Shown here one piece after another: positions 8,215 to 16,452 of a stretch of 64,000 bases of DNA. The stretch's first letter is position 1. Each line of letters starts with the position of its first letter. Under the pieces are notes generated by a model. That model had not been told where the DNA came from. It made no database searches and worked only from the letters and a program-made list of their open reading frames with translations. The stretch covers positions 372,001 to 436,000 of the forward strand of contig CAZRCW010000001.1 in assembly GCA_964598725.1 (NCBI GenBank), read 5' to 3'. The stretch comes from JAGOTP01 sp964598725. Its GTDB lineage: Bacteria; Patescibacteriota; Patescibacteriia; 2-12-FULL-60-25. Position numbers and translations under genes: made by a program.

Positions 8215-8493
8215 ATGATTCATCACAAGAAGTGTCTACCCACATTATTTGAAGATGTACGAACGGGAAAGAAACGCTTTGAAGTTCGGCTAGCTGATTT
8301 TGAGGCAAATGTTGGGGATCGAATGGTCCTGGAAGAATGGGACCCTGAGCGACAAGCTTGTTCGGGACGTACGTTCACCTTTGAGATTGAATACATTCTA
8401 AAAACCAAAGACATGCCCGCTTGGACGCCGGACAAGGTCGCTGAGTTTGGTTTTCAAGTGATGCAGATCAAGCCGATCGACGAATCGACTTAG
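8215..8493 (+). CDS. DUF3850 (ASCH-like) protein
   Basis: The 92-residue product fits the DUF3850 pattern: F-x-x-V-x-x-G-K-K-R-F-E-V-R, then VGDRMVLEEWDPE, then FEIEYIL. The family is related to ASCH/PUA-like RNA-binding domains. Start 8215 is preferred to an upstream frame because TACTCT ends 7 nt before it, the usual promoter-to-start distance in this genome, giving a leaderless mRNA. It converges on 8490-8723 with a 4-nt overlap. Confidence 0.75.
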   Translation: MIHHKKCLPTLFEDVRTGKKRFEVRLADFEANVGDRMVLEEWDPERQACSGRTFTFEIEYILKTKDMPAWTPDKVAEFGFQVMQIKPIDEST

Positions 8494-8723
8494 ACCGTTT
8501 CCTCGTCTTCGCCGGTTTCTTCGTCCTCTCCGTCGACTTCCATGGTATCGCCGTCTTGGCCGCGAACGGCATTTTCCATGCCTTCTGGGAGTTGTTCGTT
8601 GGTTGGCATAACCTGTTCGTTACCGTCCATGCCAGGGACGTCTTGAATCACATCACGCTGATCGCCAAATTTTGCTTCCTCTTCTTCCAAGGCTTTTTCG
8701 TTGAGGTTTGGGGTTGTGCTCAT
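8490..8723 (-). CDS. Small acidic hypothetical protein
   Basis: The 77-residue product is dominated by Glu and Asp (C-terminus EDEETGEDEETV) and is probably disordered. TACAGT ends 8 nt before the ATG with no SD, supporting it as a real leaderless gene despite its low complexity. The 3' end overlaps the convergent DUF3850 gene by 4 nt. Confidence 0.5.
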   Translation of the reverse strand: MSTTPNLNEKALEEEEAKFGDQRDVIQDVPGMDGNEQVMPTNEQLPEGMENAVRGQDGDTMEVDGEDEETGEDEETV

Positions 8724-8790
8724 AGACTTCTACTGTAACGCGGGTTCGGTTCGTAGACAACCTAGGGGGTGAAAAGCTCTTCAAAAGATA

Positions 8791-8814
8791 AAGACGATCT
8801 GAGCAGATCGTCTT
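8791..8814. terminator. Perfect 11-bp hairpin between genes
   Basis: AAGACGATCTG and CAGATCGTCTT are perfect inverted repeats with a 2-nt gap. It lies downstream of the kinase island (8848-9378, minus strand) and, read on the minus strand, is followed by TATCTTTTG. Likely an intrinsic terminator. Confidence 0.7.
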
Positions 8815-8847
8815 CACCTCCTTTCTGCAGTTGTTGCGTTGATGTAT

Positions 8848-9378
8848 CTACCGGCCGATGAGTGCGAGGATCTTCTCGACCGTGTGGGCGAGCGAGGTGC
8901 TGTCTGAGTGCTGGAGGCGGCTAGCCTGCTGGGGTCCACGGACCTTCCAGAGCCGCATGATCTCAGCATTAGGGAGACGTTTTGGGCCTTCTCGCCCTGC
9001 ATTTCGAGCAAGGCAGATCTCGAGTGGAGCGCTGAGGTGCACGATGCGGCTGTTCAGTCCCGTGTCGCTGCCGAGCGCGAGCGCTAGGTGGCGATTGTAG
9101 AAGAGACCTTCCACCACGATCAGTGGCGGATTGGTGTCTTGGTGGGCGGCAGAGACCATACCGTGTAGCATGGCGTACCAGAGCGGCTCTTCCGCGTTGT
9201 GGTTGCGTGGCCCTGACTTGCTCAGAAAGTCGCAGAGCGCGTCGATCTCGATGCAGGGAACGAGGCGTCCCGTCGCATCGATGACGCGCTGCTTGACCGC
9301 CTTGGCGACCGTTGATTTCCCGACGCCAGGTGGACCGACGATGATCAGAAGCTCGATTGGACGCTTTTTGGGTGGCAT
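8848..9378 (-). CDS. P-loop kinase-like NTPase (GC-rich island 2)
   Basis: The 176-residue product has a Walker A GPPGVGKST near residue 16 and a kinase-like layout (IEIDAL, VVEGLFYN, then a lid-like basic stretch NAGREGPKR), resembling AAA_33/zeta-toxin or shikimate-kinase-type small-molecule kinases. Substrate unknown. AAGGGA precedes the ATG, and a promoter TAGACA-17-TATAGA lies at 9414-9442. Third positions are G/C rich relative to neighbours. Hairpins flank both sides (8791-8814 and 9443-9480). Confidence 0.75.
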   Translation of the reverse strand: MPPKKRPIELLIIVGPPGVGKSTVAKAVKQRVIDATGRLVPCIEIDALCDFLSKSGPRNHNAEEPLWYAMLHGMVSAAHQDTNPPLIVVEGLFYNRHLALALGSDTGLNSRIVHLSAPLEICLARNAGREGPKRLPNAEIMRLWKVRGPQQASRLQHSDSTSLAHTVEKILALIGR

Positions 9379-9413
9379 GCCTTTCCCTTCGGTTGTTCGG
9401 TAGGAGCAGAAGC

Positions 9414-9442
9414 TCTATACCAGATATTGTAATATTTGTCTA
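9414..9442 (-). promoter_or_regulatory. Promoter of the kinase island
   Basis: On the minus strand TAGACA (9442-9437), a 17-nt AT-rich spacer ending CTGG, and TATAGA (9419-9414). The spacer end TGG makes an extended -10. The -35 abuts the upstream terminator hairpin. Confidence 0.6.
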
Positions 9443-9480
9443 TTTCATAAACACCTCCCAAACGGGAGGTGTTTATGAAA
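9443..9480. terminator. Perfect 17-bp terminator hairpin
   Basis: TTTCATAAACACCTCCC and GGGAGGTGTTTATGAAA form a perfect stem with an AAAC loop. It lies downstream of the DUF1761 gene (minus strand), whose transcription it probably ends. Confidence 0.85.
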
Positions 9481-9515
9481 AATGCTAAGTGGAATGCGTA
9501 GTTGCGGCGCCTTTT

Positions 9516-9935
9516 TTAGGCCATGAAGTAAAACACTGCAGCGGCGATCATCATACAGCCGAGGGCGCCGAAAGCCATGATAGCGATCTTGGTTGCGACC
9601 CACTTTGGTGGTGTTCCGCCGAAGATGACGGCGCTCACTTGGGTTGGAAGAATGAAGCCGAGCCAAGCGAAGCCGGCAATGCCAAAGGCGTGCCAACCTG
9701 CAACGAAGTTATTCAAGAAGAGCGACAAAACAGCGCTGGTGATAATCGTCCCAAGAATCTGAACGGCGAACAATGGTCCCATCTTTCTCATCATCTCCGA
9801 CTGCTTTTCCTTGGAGAGCTGATCGAAGCCATGAATCTTTCCCCAGAGCTTGCCGAAGATGGGTGTGTACCAGACAAAGCCGAACGCGAACTGAAGAACC
9901 GTTGCAAGGAAAATGGCGGACCAGTTGAGGTTCAT
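9516..9935 (-). CDS. DUF1761 membrane protein
   Basis: The 139-residue product has four hydrophobic helices and the DUF1761 signature FGFVWYTPIFGKLW near residue 18. The role is unknown in all members. A TATACT box lies about 25 nt before the ATG, so unlike many neighbours it has a short 5' leader, pyrimidine-rich and without an SD. Confidence 0.85.
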   Translation of the reverse strand: MNLNWSAIFLATVLQFAFGFVWYTPIFGKLWGKIHGFDQLSKEKQSEMMRKMGPLFAVQILGTIITSAVLSLFLNNFVAGWHAFGIAGFAWLGFILPTQVSAVIFGGTPPKWVATKIAIMAFGALGCMMIAAAVFYFMA

Positions 9936-9988
9936 AGAGGAGAAAGGGGATTAGTGAGGTGAGTATACTCCTTTTCTTTAGGCATAAA

Positions 9989-10043
9989 CAGAAAGCCCAC
10001 CGCACATCAGTGGCTCGACGCCACAGGTGTGGCGGGCCTTCTG
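9989..10043 (-). terminator. Long imperfect terminator hairpin of GC-rich island 3
   Basis: CAGAAGGCCCGCCACAC pairs with the segment ending GGTGGGCTTTCTG on the minus strand, with an inner hairpin GTGGC/GCCAC (10010-10024). It follows the stop of 10065-10382 and is GC-rich like that gene, so it appears to have travelled with it. Confidence 0.65.
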
Positions 10044-10064
10044 TTGTGGGTGGGCGTGGAGACT

Positions 10065-10382
10065 TCAGTCGAAGTCGGTCCGATCAGGCGTGAGTGACGC
10101 AAGGATCGTTGCGGCGAGCGCTGCGTGCTCGGTGAAGTTGGGGACCTTCGCCTTGTCGCCGAAGATGACCTCGGGCATCGCGGTGCTCCCGACCGGTCGT
10201 TCCCAGACGAGCAGCTTCTCGCCTCCCTCAAAGGCGTAGAGCTCCCAGCGGATGACCTTGGCAGCATCTGGATCGTTGTGCGTGTCGATGACCCACTGCT
10301 CCGCCTGATACAGGTAGCTGATGTTTCGGATCGTTGCGTGGAGGGAATTGCCCTCTTCATCGTCGTGAAGGTGCAGCAGCAT
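10065..10382 (-). CDS. Hypothetical protein (GC-rich island 3)
   Basis: The 105-residue product is soluble, with a beta-rich N-terminal half (residues 1-75) and a helical tail. No family is recognised. GAGGAG is spaced 6 nt from the ATG, a clear SD of the kind resident genes lack. The promoter candidate is TTTACA-17-TAATAA at 10445-10473. Codon use is GC-biased, and a GC-rich hairpin terminator follows. Confidence 0.6.
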   Translation of the reverse strand: MLLHLHDDEEGNSLHATIRNISYLYQAEQWVIDTHNDPDAAKVIRWELYAFEGGEKLLVWERPVGSTAMPEVIFGDKAKVPNFTEHAALAATILASLTPDRTDFD

Positions 10383-10444
10383 GGACGGCTCCTCGGCGGT
10401 TGTTGTGGGAACGTTCTACGTCAGTCGACGTTGAACATAATTGG

Positions 10445-10473
10445 TTATTATCAGAAAAGACCGCTATTGTAAA
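10445..10473 (-). promoter_or_regulatory. Promoter of GC-rich island 3
   Basis: Minus-strand TTTACA (10473-10468), 17-nt spacer ending CTGA, TAATAA (10450-10445). The TGA before the hexamer is an extended -10. Confidence 0.5.
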
Positions 10474-10563
10474 TATAGAAAACTCTTTCTTCAAATTTCG
10501 TAACCCAAAGGCCACAGACGTAGTGTTGTGGACTTACGAAAACCCGCGATAAAACGAACAAAA

Positions 10564-10586
10564 GGCTACTCCCCATCCCAGTAGCC
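10564..10586 (-). terminator. Terminator of the cupin gene
   Basis: GGCTACT and AGTAGCC form a 7-bp stem overlapping the stop codon, followed on the minus strand by TTTTGTT. Confidence 0.75.
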
Positions 10587-11051
10587 CAGCGATTCCTCAA
10601 CTCTTCCAATAAAACGCATTTTTTCAGTAAGAATTCCAAATTTATTTGAGTCAGGGTATTCGGCAATTTCAGGCGTTTGTTTTGTGCTCACGGCGAGATA
10701 ACGCAGTTCTTCCGACGACGTATTGATGATTTGGTGTGCGAGTTCTGGTCCGCCCGTTGGACAGGCGATGAAGTCGCCTTTTTCAATCGCATAGCGTTCG
10801 TCACCGATCCGAACTTCACCGGAACCTTCGAGAATAAAGAACATCTCTTCGTTTACTTGATGGTTGTGAAAAGGAAAAGCGCGTTTCCCCGGGGGAACGA
10901 CCGTGACGTTGTAGCCGAGTTTTTGAGCTCCGATGAGAGGACCAACGAACCCCATGGTCGCTCCTTCGTACTTTTCTTTCACTGCATCCGGCATGGGAGC
11001 GGGCGAGGGTTTGAACTCAAGTTTTGAGATATTGAGAATATGTTTTGCCAT
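10566..11051 (-). CDS. Cupin-domain protein
   Basis: The product of about 161 residues has cupin motif 1 (FHNHQVNEEMFFILEG, two His and Glu as metal ligands) and a motif 2 region around ACPTGGPELAHQIIN. Single-domain cupins include isomerases, dioxygenases and sugar-binding proteins; the reaction is unknown here. Start 11051 (MAKHIL) is chosen because TACGCT ends 8 nt upstream. No SD. Confidence 0.85.
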   Translation of the reverse strand: MAKHILNISKLEFKPSPAPMPDAVKEKYEGATMGFVGPLIGAQKLGYNVTVVPPGKRAFPFHNHQVNEEMFFILEGSGEVRIGDERYAIEKGDFIACPTGGPELAHQIINTSSEELRYLAVSTKQTPEIAEYPDSNKFGILTEKMRFIGRVEESLGYWDGE

Positions 11052-11138
11052 AGATAAAAAGCGTAACACTCTTCTAAAAGCTCATCAATCAAGTTCGTCT
11101 ATGCTATGGTACTCGTAGCTATACTGCCTTATTGCTCT

Positions 11139-11654
11139 ATGAAACGAATTATTTGCTTGATCGGAGTGGTCGCGTTGCTTGGATCAGGCTGTGTACGATC
11201 AGCGTCCATTCCTACCGTTTCAACAACGACTGCCGCTTCTCCACTGGAGGCCTCGTTAGATGACAAAGGAATTCTTGTCGTTCAGCCAACTTCTACTGAA
11301 GGAGCGGATATCTATCCATTTACGACCAAAGAAGAATTGTATGCCTTCACGCAACTTGTCGGTCCTGAGTATGCGCAGCAGTTTACTGAGCGGTTTGTGA
11401 CCATCTCGCGTCCAGATGCGATAACGAGTGGATCGATTCGTGTTTACGAAGGAGCTGTTCCCGGATTGTATACGATGATGGAGGGTCTCATCGCAGTTGA
11501 ATCACCAACCAGAGTCTGGGCAGCGGTGATCGATGGGGATGTCGTCCGTTACTTTTCTACAGTTCCGGAAGATACACGAAAGCTCCCGGCGTTCGTCGAC
11601 AGCTGGCGCGCACGATTCGCTGAGAAGCTGGTGGTATATATGAATGCTCGGTAG
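11139..11654 (+). CDS. Lipoprotein, hypothetical
   Basis: The product of about 171 residues begins MKRIICLIGVVALLGSGC, a signal peptide with lipobox LGSGC, so it is probably membrane-anchored by a lipid on Cys18. A Ser/Thr-rich linker follows, then a compact domain of unknown family. TATACT lies 13 nt before the chosen ATG. The Nudix gene downstream starts 1 nt after its stop, indicating an operon. Confidence 0.75.
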   Translation: MKRIICLIGVVALLGSGCVRSASIPTVSTTTAASPLEASLDDKGILVVQPTSTEGADIYPFTTKEELYAFTQLVGPEYAQQFTERFVTISRPDAITSGSIRVYEGAVPGLYTMMEGLIAVESPTRVWAAVIDGDVVRYFSTVPEDTRKLPAFVDSWRARFAEKLVVYMNAR

Positions 11655-11655
11655 T

Positions 11656-12243
11656 ATGTCAGAAAATCAGGATTCGGTTTTGGGCTCAAACGAAATGAGA
11701 CCAGAGCGGGTCTGGGAGCGTTTTGAAGTCGCCTATACAGCGATATTTCTAGTGGATGACCCAGATCAGCCGACGAAGATTGGTATGATGAAACGTGGTC
11801 CAAACCAAAAGCGTTTTCCGAATCAATATACCGGTACCGGTGGAAGTCTAGAGAAGATCGACGAAAGCCAAGCCGCCGGCGCCCTCCGAGAGTGGAACGA
11901 AGAAATGGGAATTGAGGAGATCGATCCGAAAGAATTCAGCCGAATCATTATTAATGGAAAAGGGGTGATCTTTTATTTCTTTGCCCCTTATTCGAAATCT
12001 GAAATTCCAAAACCAGAACCGCATGATGGTATCTACGTTGGTGAAGTTGAATGGGTGCCGATCGATGAAGTGCTTGGAAAGGATATCGTGCCAACGACCC
12101 GCCGTTTTCTTGAAGCATGGAAAGCGCGGCACTGGTCAATAAAGGAACCGTTCACCGTTTTCTTTGAACGAGAAGATGCGCATGACGCGCAGTCAAACAT
12201 ACGCTCAATTGAAGTGAGAGATGGATTGTTGTTAGACAGGTAG
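11656..12243 (+). CDS. Nudix hydrolase
   Basis: The product of about 195 residues contains a Nudix box near residues 65-90 (GTGGSLEKIDE, then ALREWNEEMGI), with the REUxEE core intact and one extra residue between the Gly and first Glu. The domain cleaves diphosphate linkages of nucleotide derivatives, with Mg held by the Glu cluster. It sits directly behind the lipoprotein gene. An ATG at 11644 overlapping that gene is an alternative start. Confidence 0.85.
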   Translation: MSENQDSVLGSNEMRPERVWERFEVAYTAIFLVDDPDQPTKIGMMKRGPNQKRFPNQYTGTGGSLEKIDESQAAGALREWNEEMGIEEIDPKEFSRIIINGKGVIFYFFAPYSKSEIPKPEPHDGIYVGEVEWVPIDEVLGKDIVPTTRRFLEAWKARHWSIKEPFTVFFEREDAHDAQSNIRSIEVRDGLLLDR

Positions 12244-12258
12244 TGAGAGGATAGATAT

Positions 12259-13332
12259 CTATTTTCCATCCAGGAAACCTCTTTCTTGTAGCTCGTGAAT
12301 TGCTTCGACGGGCTTTAGGTCTTGTATGGCAGTGATAACACGCGCGGCTAAGGTATCTGCACGTTCAAATTGATCAGGAAAATGGCTGAATCGTGGTCCA
12401 ACATGTGTCACAGCACTTATCATAGATCTTGCTACGCATGCTCGGTACTCCAATCGGAAGTGTCCATACGTATAACCTACTCGAACAATATTCGGAAGGA
12501 GCTCGTAATATTCTCTTAGAAGCTTTTCTTCGTGTTCTCGTCTTTGTTCAGTGCTTAGTTTTTGGACAAGGAAACACGAGAGGTCGAAAGCGGGGACCAT
12601 TCGAGCGGACAGCTGCCAGTCAATAAATATTGGTTCGTCACCCCCATCGTTAGGGAAGAGAAGATTTCCTTGATTTACGTCGCCATGTGTCAATGCTCCA
12701 GGACCAGAGTTATAGAAGCTTGAAATAGTTTCGGCATTACTCCACATCCATTCAAAAGCCTTGGTCCCTTCTTCGCTTAGCTGTGTCTTGTATCTGCTTT
12801 TAAAAATCTCCCAGCTCTCGCTCATGTTGATGTTAATGACATTGATGAACAGGCTCCCATCTTCTCTAGGGACGCGATCATCACCCCAAAATCGACTATT
12901 GATATCTGCGAGTTTTGCAACAACCTGATGAATCTGACGTGGGGTAATCTCTTCACTATTCTTTAGAACAAAGTGGCTAGGGGATAGGTCCTCTAAAACT
13001 AAATGCCCATTCCCAAAGGTTGCATACAGCTGAGGGATATAATTTACACCCGCTTCGGATAAGAGACGGTATACCTCGCCCTCTCTTTTTGGTTTATCTG
13101 TGCTTACCTGAAATTTTACGATAACGGATCTTGGTTCGCTGCTTTCATCGGCATACAGAATCTTCACCCGGACCGCTTTTCCTAGCAGGCTGATAGGACT
13201 AAAATCTTCATCTATCTGTACGGAGGTTATTCTACCCACCGAATGCTCATTCCTGAGCACGTGCTTTATCCAGTCTACGGTTATTTCGGGTGGTGACTCG
13301 GGATCTTTCATTTTTTCGGGTTGGTTTTTCAT
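12259..13332 (-). CDS. Phosphotransferase of the aminoglycoside/ecdysteroid-kinase-like superfamily
   Basis: The 357-residue product has the APH-type catalytic loop THGDVNQGNLLF (Asp base) and the metal-binding FIDWQ, plus an N-lobe with VIVKFQ. Members phosphorylate small molecules such as aminoglycosides, choline or steroids; the spacing fits the ecdysteroid-kinase-like branch. Start 13332 is set by TACTAT ending exactly 6 nt upstream, predicting a leaderless mRNA. The acceptor is unknown. Confidence 0.8.
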   Translation of the reverse strand: MKNQPEKMKDPESPPEITVDWIKHVLRNEHSVGRITSVQIDEDFSPISLLGKAVRVKILYADESSEPRSVIVKFQVSTDKPKREGEVYRLLSEAGVNYIPQLYATFGNGHLVLEDLSPSHFVLKNSEEITPRQIHQVVAKLADINSRFWGDDRVPREDGSLFINVININMSESWEIFKSRYKTQLSEEGTKAFEWMWSNAETISSFYNSGPGALTHGDVNQGNLLFPNDGGDEPIFIDWQLSARMVPAFDLSCFLVQKLSTEQRREHEEKLLREYYELLPNIVRVGYTYGHFRLEYRACVARSMISAVTHVGPRFSHFPDQFERADTLAARVITAIQDLKPVEAIHELQERGFLDGK

Positions 13333-13463
13333 ACAAGAATAGTACTCGTTAAGTCCAACCAACTCCACTCGTCTTTTGGAGCTTTAAGCAGTTCTCGATA
13401 AGATAGAGCAGCGAAAGAAGAACGCGGAAGATCCCCGTTTACAGAAAAGAGGAGAATAGCCGC

Positions 13464-13501
13464 AATAAACACATCCGCTTGAACAAGCGGATGTGTTTAT
13501 T
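13464..13501. terminator. Perfect 18-bp hairpin terminator
   Basis: AATAAACACATCCGCTTG and its exact complement are separated by AA. It overlaps the first base of the stop codon of the gene at 13501-13977 and ends that minus-strand unit. Confidence 0.85.
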
Positions 13502-13977
13502 CAGCCTCGTCGCGCTGCATCGATCGCTGCAACGTCAATTTTCTTCATGGTCATCATCGCTTCGAAGGCGCGTTTTGCTTGGGCGCCACCGACTGCAAGA
13601 GCTTCGGTCATGGTACGTGGCGTGATCTGCCAAGAGATCCCCCAGCGATCCTGGCACCAACCACACTGACTTTCTTTGCCCCCATTCACGACGATGGCGT
13701 TCCAATAACGATCGGTTTCTTCCTGGCTGTCTGTCGCGATCTGAAAGGAAAACGCCTGAGTGCGTTCGAATGCTGGACCGCCATTTACGCCCACACAAGG
13801 AATTCCACAGACCGTGAATTCGACCGTCAATACATCGCCTTCTTTGCCACTCGGAAAATCGCTGGGCGCATGGTGGGTAGCGGTGACTTCACTGTCAGGA
13901 AACGTAGCTGCGTAAAAGCTCGCTGCAGCCTGGGCGTCTTTATCGTACATGAGGCAGATAGTGTTTTTTGAGATCAT
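13501..13977 (-). CDS. VOC family protein, PhnB-like
   Basis: The 158-residue product matches the PhnB/'3-demethylubiquinone-9 3-methyltransferase' VOC branch: FYAATFPDSEV near residue 22, GVNGGPAF near residue 63, and CGWCQDRWGISWQI near residue 105. Despite the old name these are not methyltransferases; function is unknown. The 3' end sits on a strong terminator hairpin. Confidence 0.85.
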   Translation of the reverse strand: MISKNTICLMYDKDAQAAASFYAATFPDSEVTATHHAPSDFPSGKEGDVLTVEFTVCGIPCVGVNGGPAFERTQAFSFQIATDSQEETDRYWNAIVVNGGKESQCGWCQDRWGISWQITPRTMTEALAVGGAQAKRAFEAMMTMKKIDVAAIDAARRG

Positions 13978-14090
13978 ATAGACCTATCCTAGCAAAGCTT
14001 CTTATAGGAGAAAAATATCTCTTTAGAATTTCTTCAAAATTGTTCAGCTTTTATGTATCGTCGAAAGTCTATAGGCGCTATAGTGGAATC

Positions 14091-14783
14091 ATGAATAAGA
14101 AACTGATCTGCGTTGCGATAGCCATTGGTGGCTTAATTATAGTTATTGCTTTGGGATGGTCGCTGTATGCACATTTCAGTAATAGGCAGCCGGTAGATGT
14201 ATCTCTTCAGAATAAGGCCGACCCACCACTTAGTGCTCAGAAGCCTGTCGCGATTGTAGTACCTACATCTTCGACCACATCGACGGATTTAGAGATGGTA
14301 GAGGGTGCTTCTGACGAAGAGCGGATGAATGCGCATTGGCTCTCCAGAGTAAATGCGTTACGCGAACAAAAAGCCCTTGAGCCGATCGTCTTTGATGCTC
14401 GTTTAGCGCACACCGCAAAGATCTGGGCGGATCATATGGGAACGACTGGCGTGCTGAGTCATGATCGTCCGAATGGGGAAAAGGTGAGCGAATGGATTAA
14501 AGCTTACAACCTTCCGTTTATGGCTCAGGGAGCTGGTAACGGGTATCGAAATCAGTTTACCGAAAACATTGGCCGTGCCTACGCAGATGCTTCACAGGAA
14601 AGCCTTGAAGCGGGTCTCGATCAGGTACTCACATCCATGGTCGACGAGGGTCCGGAAGGCGATCATTACCGGACAATTTTCAACCCAGATTGGAATCGCT
14701 ACGGGGGTGGGTTTTATTTTGAGCCCATTGCGAAAGGCCGCGTGCGTGTTTATATAGTCTTCCACTATGGGAGCTTCCGATAA
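14091..14783 (+). CDS. Secreted/membrane-anchored CAP (SCP/PR1-like) domain protein
   Basis: The 230-residue product has an uncleaved-looking N-terminal helix (residues 6-26), a Ser/Thr linker, and a CAP domain with RVNALREQ, HTAKIWADHM, FTENIGRAY and the terminal YIVFHYGSF. Bacterial CAP proteins are extracytoplasmic and uncharacterised. Start 14091 is set by TATAGT ending 6 nt upstream, giving a leaderless mRNA; the longer frame reads through the promoter. Confidence 0.85.
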   Translation: MNKKLICVAIAIGGLIIVIALGWSLYAHFSNRQPVDVSLQNKADPPLSAQKPVAIVVPTSSTTSTDLEMVEGASDEERMNAHWLSRVNALREQKALEPIVFDARLAHTAKIWADHMGTTGVLSHDRPNGEKVSEWIKAYNLPFMAQGAGNGYRNQFTENIGRAYADASQESLEAGLDQVLTSMVDEGPEGDHYRTIFNPDWNRYGGGFYFEPIAKGRVRVYIVFHYGSFR

Positions 14784-14814
14784 GCATCAGAAGTTCTATT
14801 CCTTCCTCCCCCGA

Positions 14815-14853
14815 ACAAAAAAATACCCGCTTAAAAGAGCGGATATTTTTGTA
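14815..14853 (+). terminator. Imperfect A/T-flanked hairpin after the CAP gene
   Basis: CCGCT and AGCGG (14827-14842) form a core stem flanked by A-run and T-run strands with one mismatch, followed by T5. Likely terminator of the CAP gene. Confidence 0.6.
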
Positions 14854-14907
14854 GCAAGAGCAGACTTGCGAGTTCGAGCCCTGGGCTATTTACCTTTGTC
14901 ACTTGTA

Positions 14908-15552
14908 TTAACGAATCATTTGATAGATGGTTTCAATGCGACCCAGCTGATCACGGGTTGGTGGGGATGATACGTCGAACATGATTTGGCAGCCGCTGCC
15001 TCCCCAAGTGATTTTATCAGGCGATCCTCCCCAGACGAGCGCCAGCCAGCCTAGATTCTCTGAGCCAAGTGATGGCTTTCCGATCCACTTGCCGGCGTAG
15101 AGTGTTTTACCGTTATGTGTGTACGAGCGGTTCACCGTTGTAAAGTCCCATGCCTCATAACCAGTTTCGGGTGAGGGGCATGAAGCGACGGCGACCGTTT
15201 GATTACGATCGTTTGTTATTTCCCATCTGTTCGCGGCTGTGGCGCGCGCTTCCCAATCAAGTGGCAACCAAGCGGCGAAGTCACCGTATACAATAGTTGC
15301 TCCTGCATCACTCCCGACGTCATCGGTGGTTGTTGCGAATTCTGATGTTGTGGAAGGGGTTTGTGTGACTGGTGCAGACTGTTGATTCGTTGGGATCATT
15401 TGTTCTGGTTGTCCTGTGACTGTATCTATCAAATGGTCAATCTTTACCCCTTGCGAGACGAGTTGTTTATTCTGGGCGTAGACGGTGATACCTATAAGGA
15501 CCAAACAGACCGCAAGGAAAGCGATGATAGCGCTCTGAACTTTTTCATTCAT
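14908..15552 (-). CDS. Membrane-anchored hypothetical protein
   Basis: The 214-residue product has one N-terminal transmembrane helix (residues 7-26), a Thr/Ser/Pro-rich linker of about 40 residues, and an extracytoplasmic domain of about 120 residues rich in Trp and Gly (for example WLALVWGGS). No family recognised. TATAGT ends 9 nt before the ATG and there is no SD. The layout parallels the CAP protein next door, which points to the cell surface. Confidence 0.65.
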   Translation of the reverse strand: MNEKVQSAIIAFLAVCLVLIGITVYAQNKQLVSQGVKIDHLIDTVTGQPEQMIPTNQQSAPVTQTPSTTSEFATTTDDVGSDAGATIVYGDFAAWLPLDWEARATAANRWEITNDRNQTVAVASCPSPETGYEAWDFTTVNRSYTHNGKTLYAGKWIGKPSLGSENLGWLALVWGGSPDKITWGGSGCQIMFDVSSPPTRDQLGRIETIYQMIR

Positions 15553-15587
15553 AGTGCAACAACTATATCATCTCTTTTTCTCCTGAA

Positions 15588-15620
15588 CAAAAATTACCGC
15601 TCATTTAAGCGGTAATTTTG
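15588..15620 (-). terminator. Terminator of tRNA-Trp
   Basis: Minus-strand hairpin with stem core ATTACCGCT/AGCGGTAAT and flanking A/T runs, starting right at the encoded CCA end of the tRNA and followed by T's. Confidence 0.8.
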
Positions 15621-15694
15621 TGGCAGGGGCGGGGGGAATCGAACCCACGCTAAAGGTTTTGGAGACCTTTGTACTACCATTATACGACGCCCCT
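15621..15694 (-). tRNA. tRNA-Trp (anticodon CCA), CCA end encoded
   Basis: The 74-nt gene folds as a cloverleaf: acceptor AGGGGCG/CGCCCCT, a D-arm with AATGGTA, anticodon stem AAGGT/ACCTT with loop CTCCAAA (anticodon CCA), and a T-arm with loop TTCGATT (one mismatch in the stem). Discriminator G and a genomic CCA follow. It is transcribed alone and followed by its own hairpin. Confidence 0.95.
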
Positions 15695-15740
15695 AAGGTT
15701 GAATTGTGATCAGAAGAGTAGCGACTTTGGAGGAAAAAGG

Positions 15741-15767
15741 CAACCGAGCGCGGGTGGCGCTCGGTTG
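15741..15767 (-). terminator. Terminator of the glyA-SDR unit
   Basis: CAACCGAGCGC and GCGCTCGGTTG are perfect 11-bp inverted repeats around GGGTG, followed on the minus strand by CCTTTTTCC. It begins just after the SDR stop codon. Confidence 0.85.
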
Positions 15768-15768
15768 A

Positions 15769-16449
15769 TCAGCCTCTGATGGTTGCTTTGATCCCAAGAT
15801 CCGAAATGGTTACGGATGGGGGTAAGCTGAGTAACCATTCTACGGTCTCCGCGATATCTTCGGGTTTCAATCCCTGCGAAACGTCTTTTGTAACACCCGC
15901 TCTCACAAAGAACTCGGTATCGGTGGTGCCGGGGTAGAGTGCGGTCACACGGATATTCTGTGGGCCGAGCTCTTCGTTTAACGAACGCGTCAAGCCGGTA
16001 ATCGCCCATTTGGTTGCGGTGTACACGCTGCGGTCACTTTTTACCCGCAGACCGGCTTGTGACCCAATATTGACGATGAGTCCCGCGCGTTGTTTCTTCA
16101 TTGTTGGGAGAGCTGCACGGATAGGGTAGATCGTGCCGAGGATGTTGGTTGTGACAGCCCTCTCAATCACTTCAGCTGTATTTGTTTCGAGCGATCCTTC
16201 GATCCAGATGCCGGCGGAATTGATCAGGGCATCGATCGTCCCGTGATTTTGGATAATACGCTCAAAGGTAGCTTCAACAGCAGACGCATCCGTTACATTG
16301 CATTCATAGACCGTACAGTTGAAGTCCGTTTTTAAGGACCTTAGTTCTTTCGACGGGCGAGCTAATCCGATACAAGTATGCTTTGTATGCAGTCGTTCAA
16401 TGATCGCACGACCCATTCCACGGCTCGCTCCCGTAACCACGATGTTCAT
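15769..16449 (-). CDS. Short-chain dehydrogenase/reductase (SDR)
   Basis: The 226-residue product has the NAD(P)-binding TGASRGMG near residue 6, NSAG near residue 84, the catalytic Ser region NIGSQAG, and YTATK (Tyr and Lys of the YxxxK motif). This is the classical SDR fold for NAD(P)H-dependent oxidoreduction. Arg after the Ser of TGASR suggests NADP preference. It begins 3 nt after the glyA stop, so it shares the glyA transcript. Substrate unknown. Confidence 0.88.
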   Translation of the reverse strand: MNIVVTGASRGMGRAIIERLHTKHTCIGLARPSKELRSLKTDFNCTVYECNVTDASAVEATFERIIQNHGTIDALINSAGIWIEGSLETNTAEVIERAVTTNILGTIYPIRAALPTMKKQRAGLIVNIGSQAGLRVKSDRSVYTATKWAITGLTRSLNEELGPQNIRVTALYPGTTDTEFFVRAGVTKDVSQGLKPEDIAETVEWLLSLPPSVTISDLGIKATIRG

Positions 16450-16452
16450 ACG

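Noticed and set aside
14860..14890. T-arm-like GAGTTCGAGCCC stretch
   Set aside because: Flanking 5-mers do not pair and no anticodon arm or acceptor stem can be drawn.
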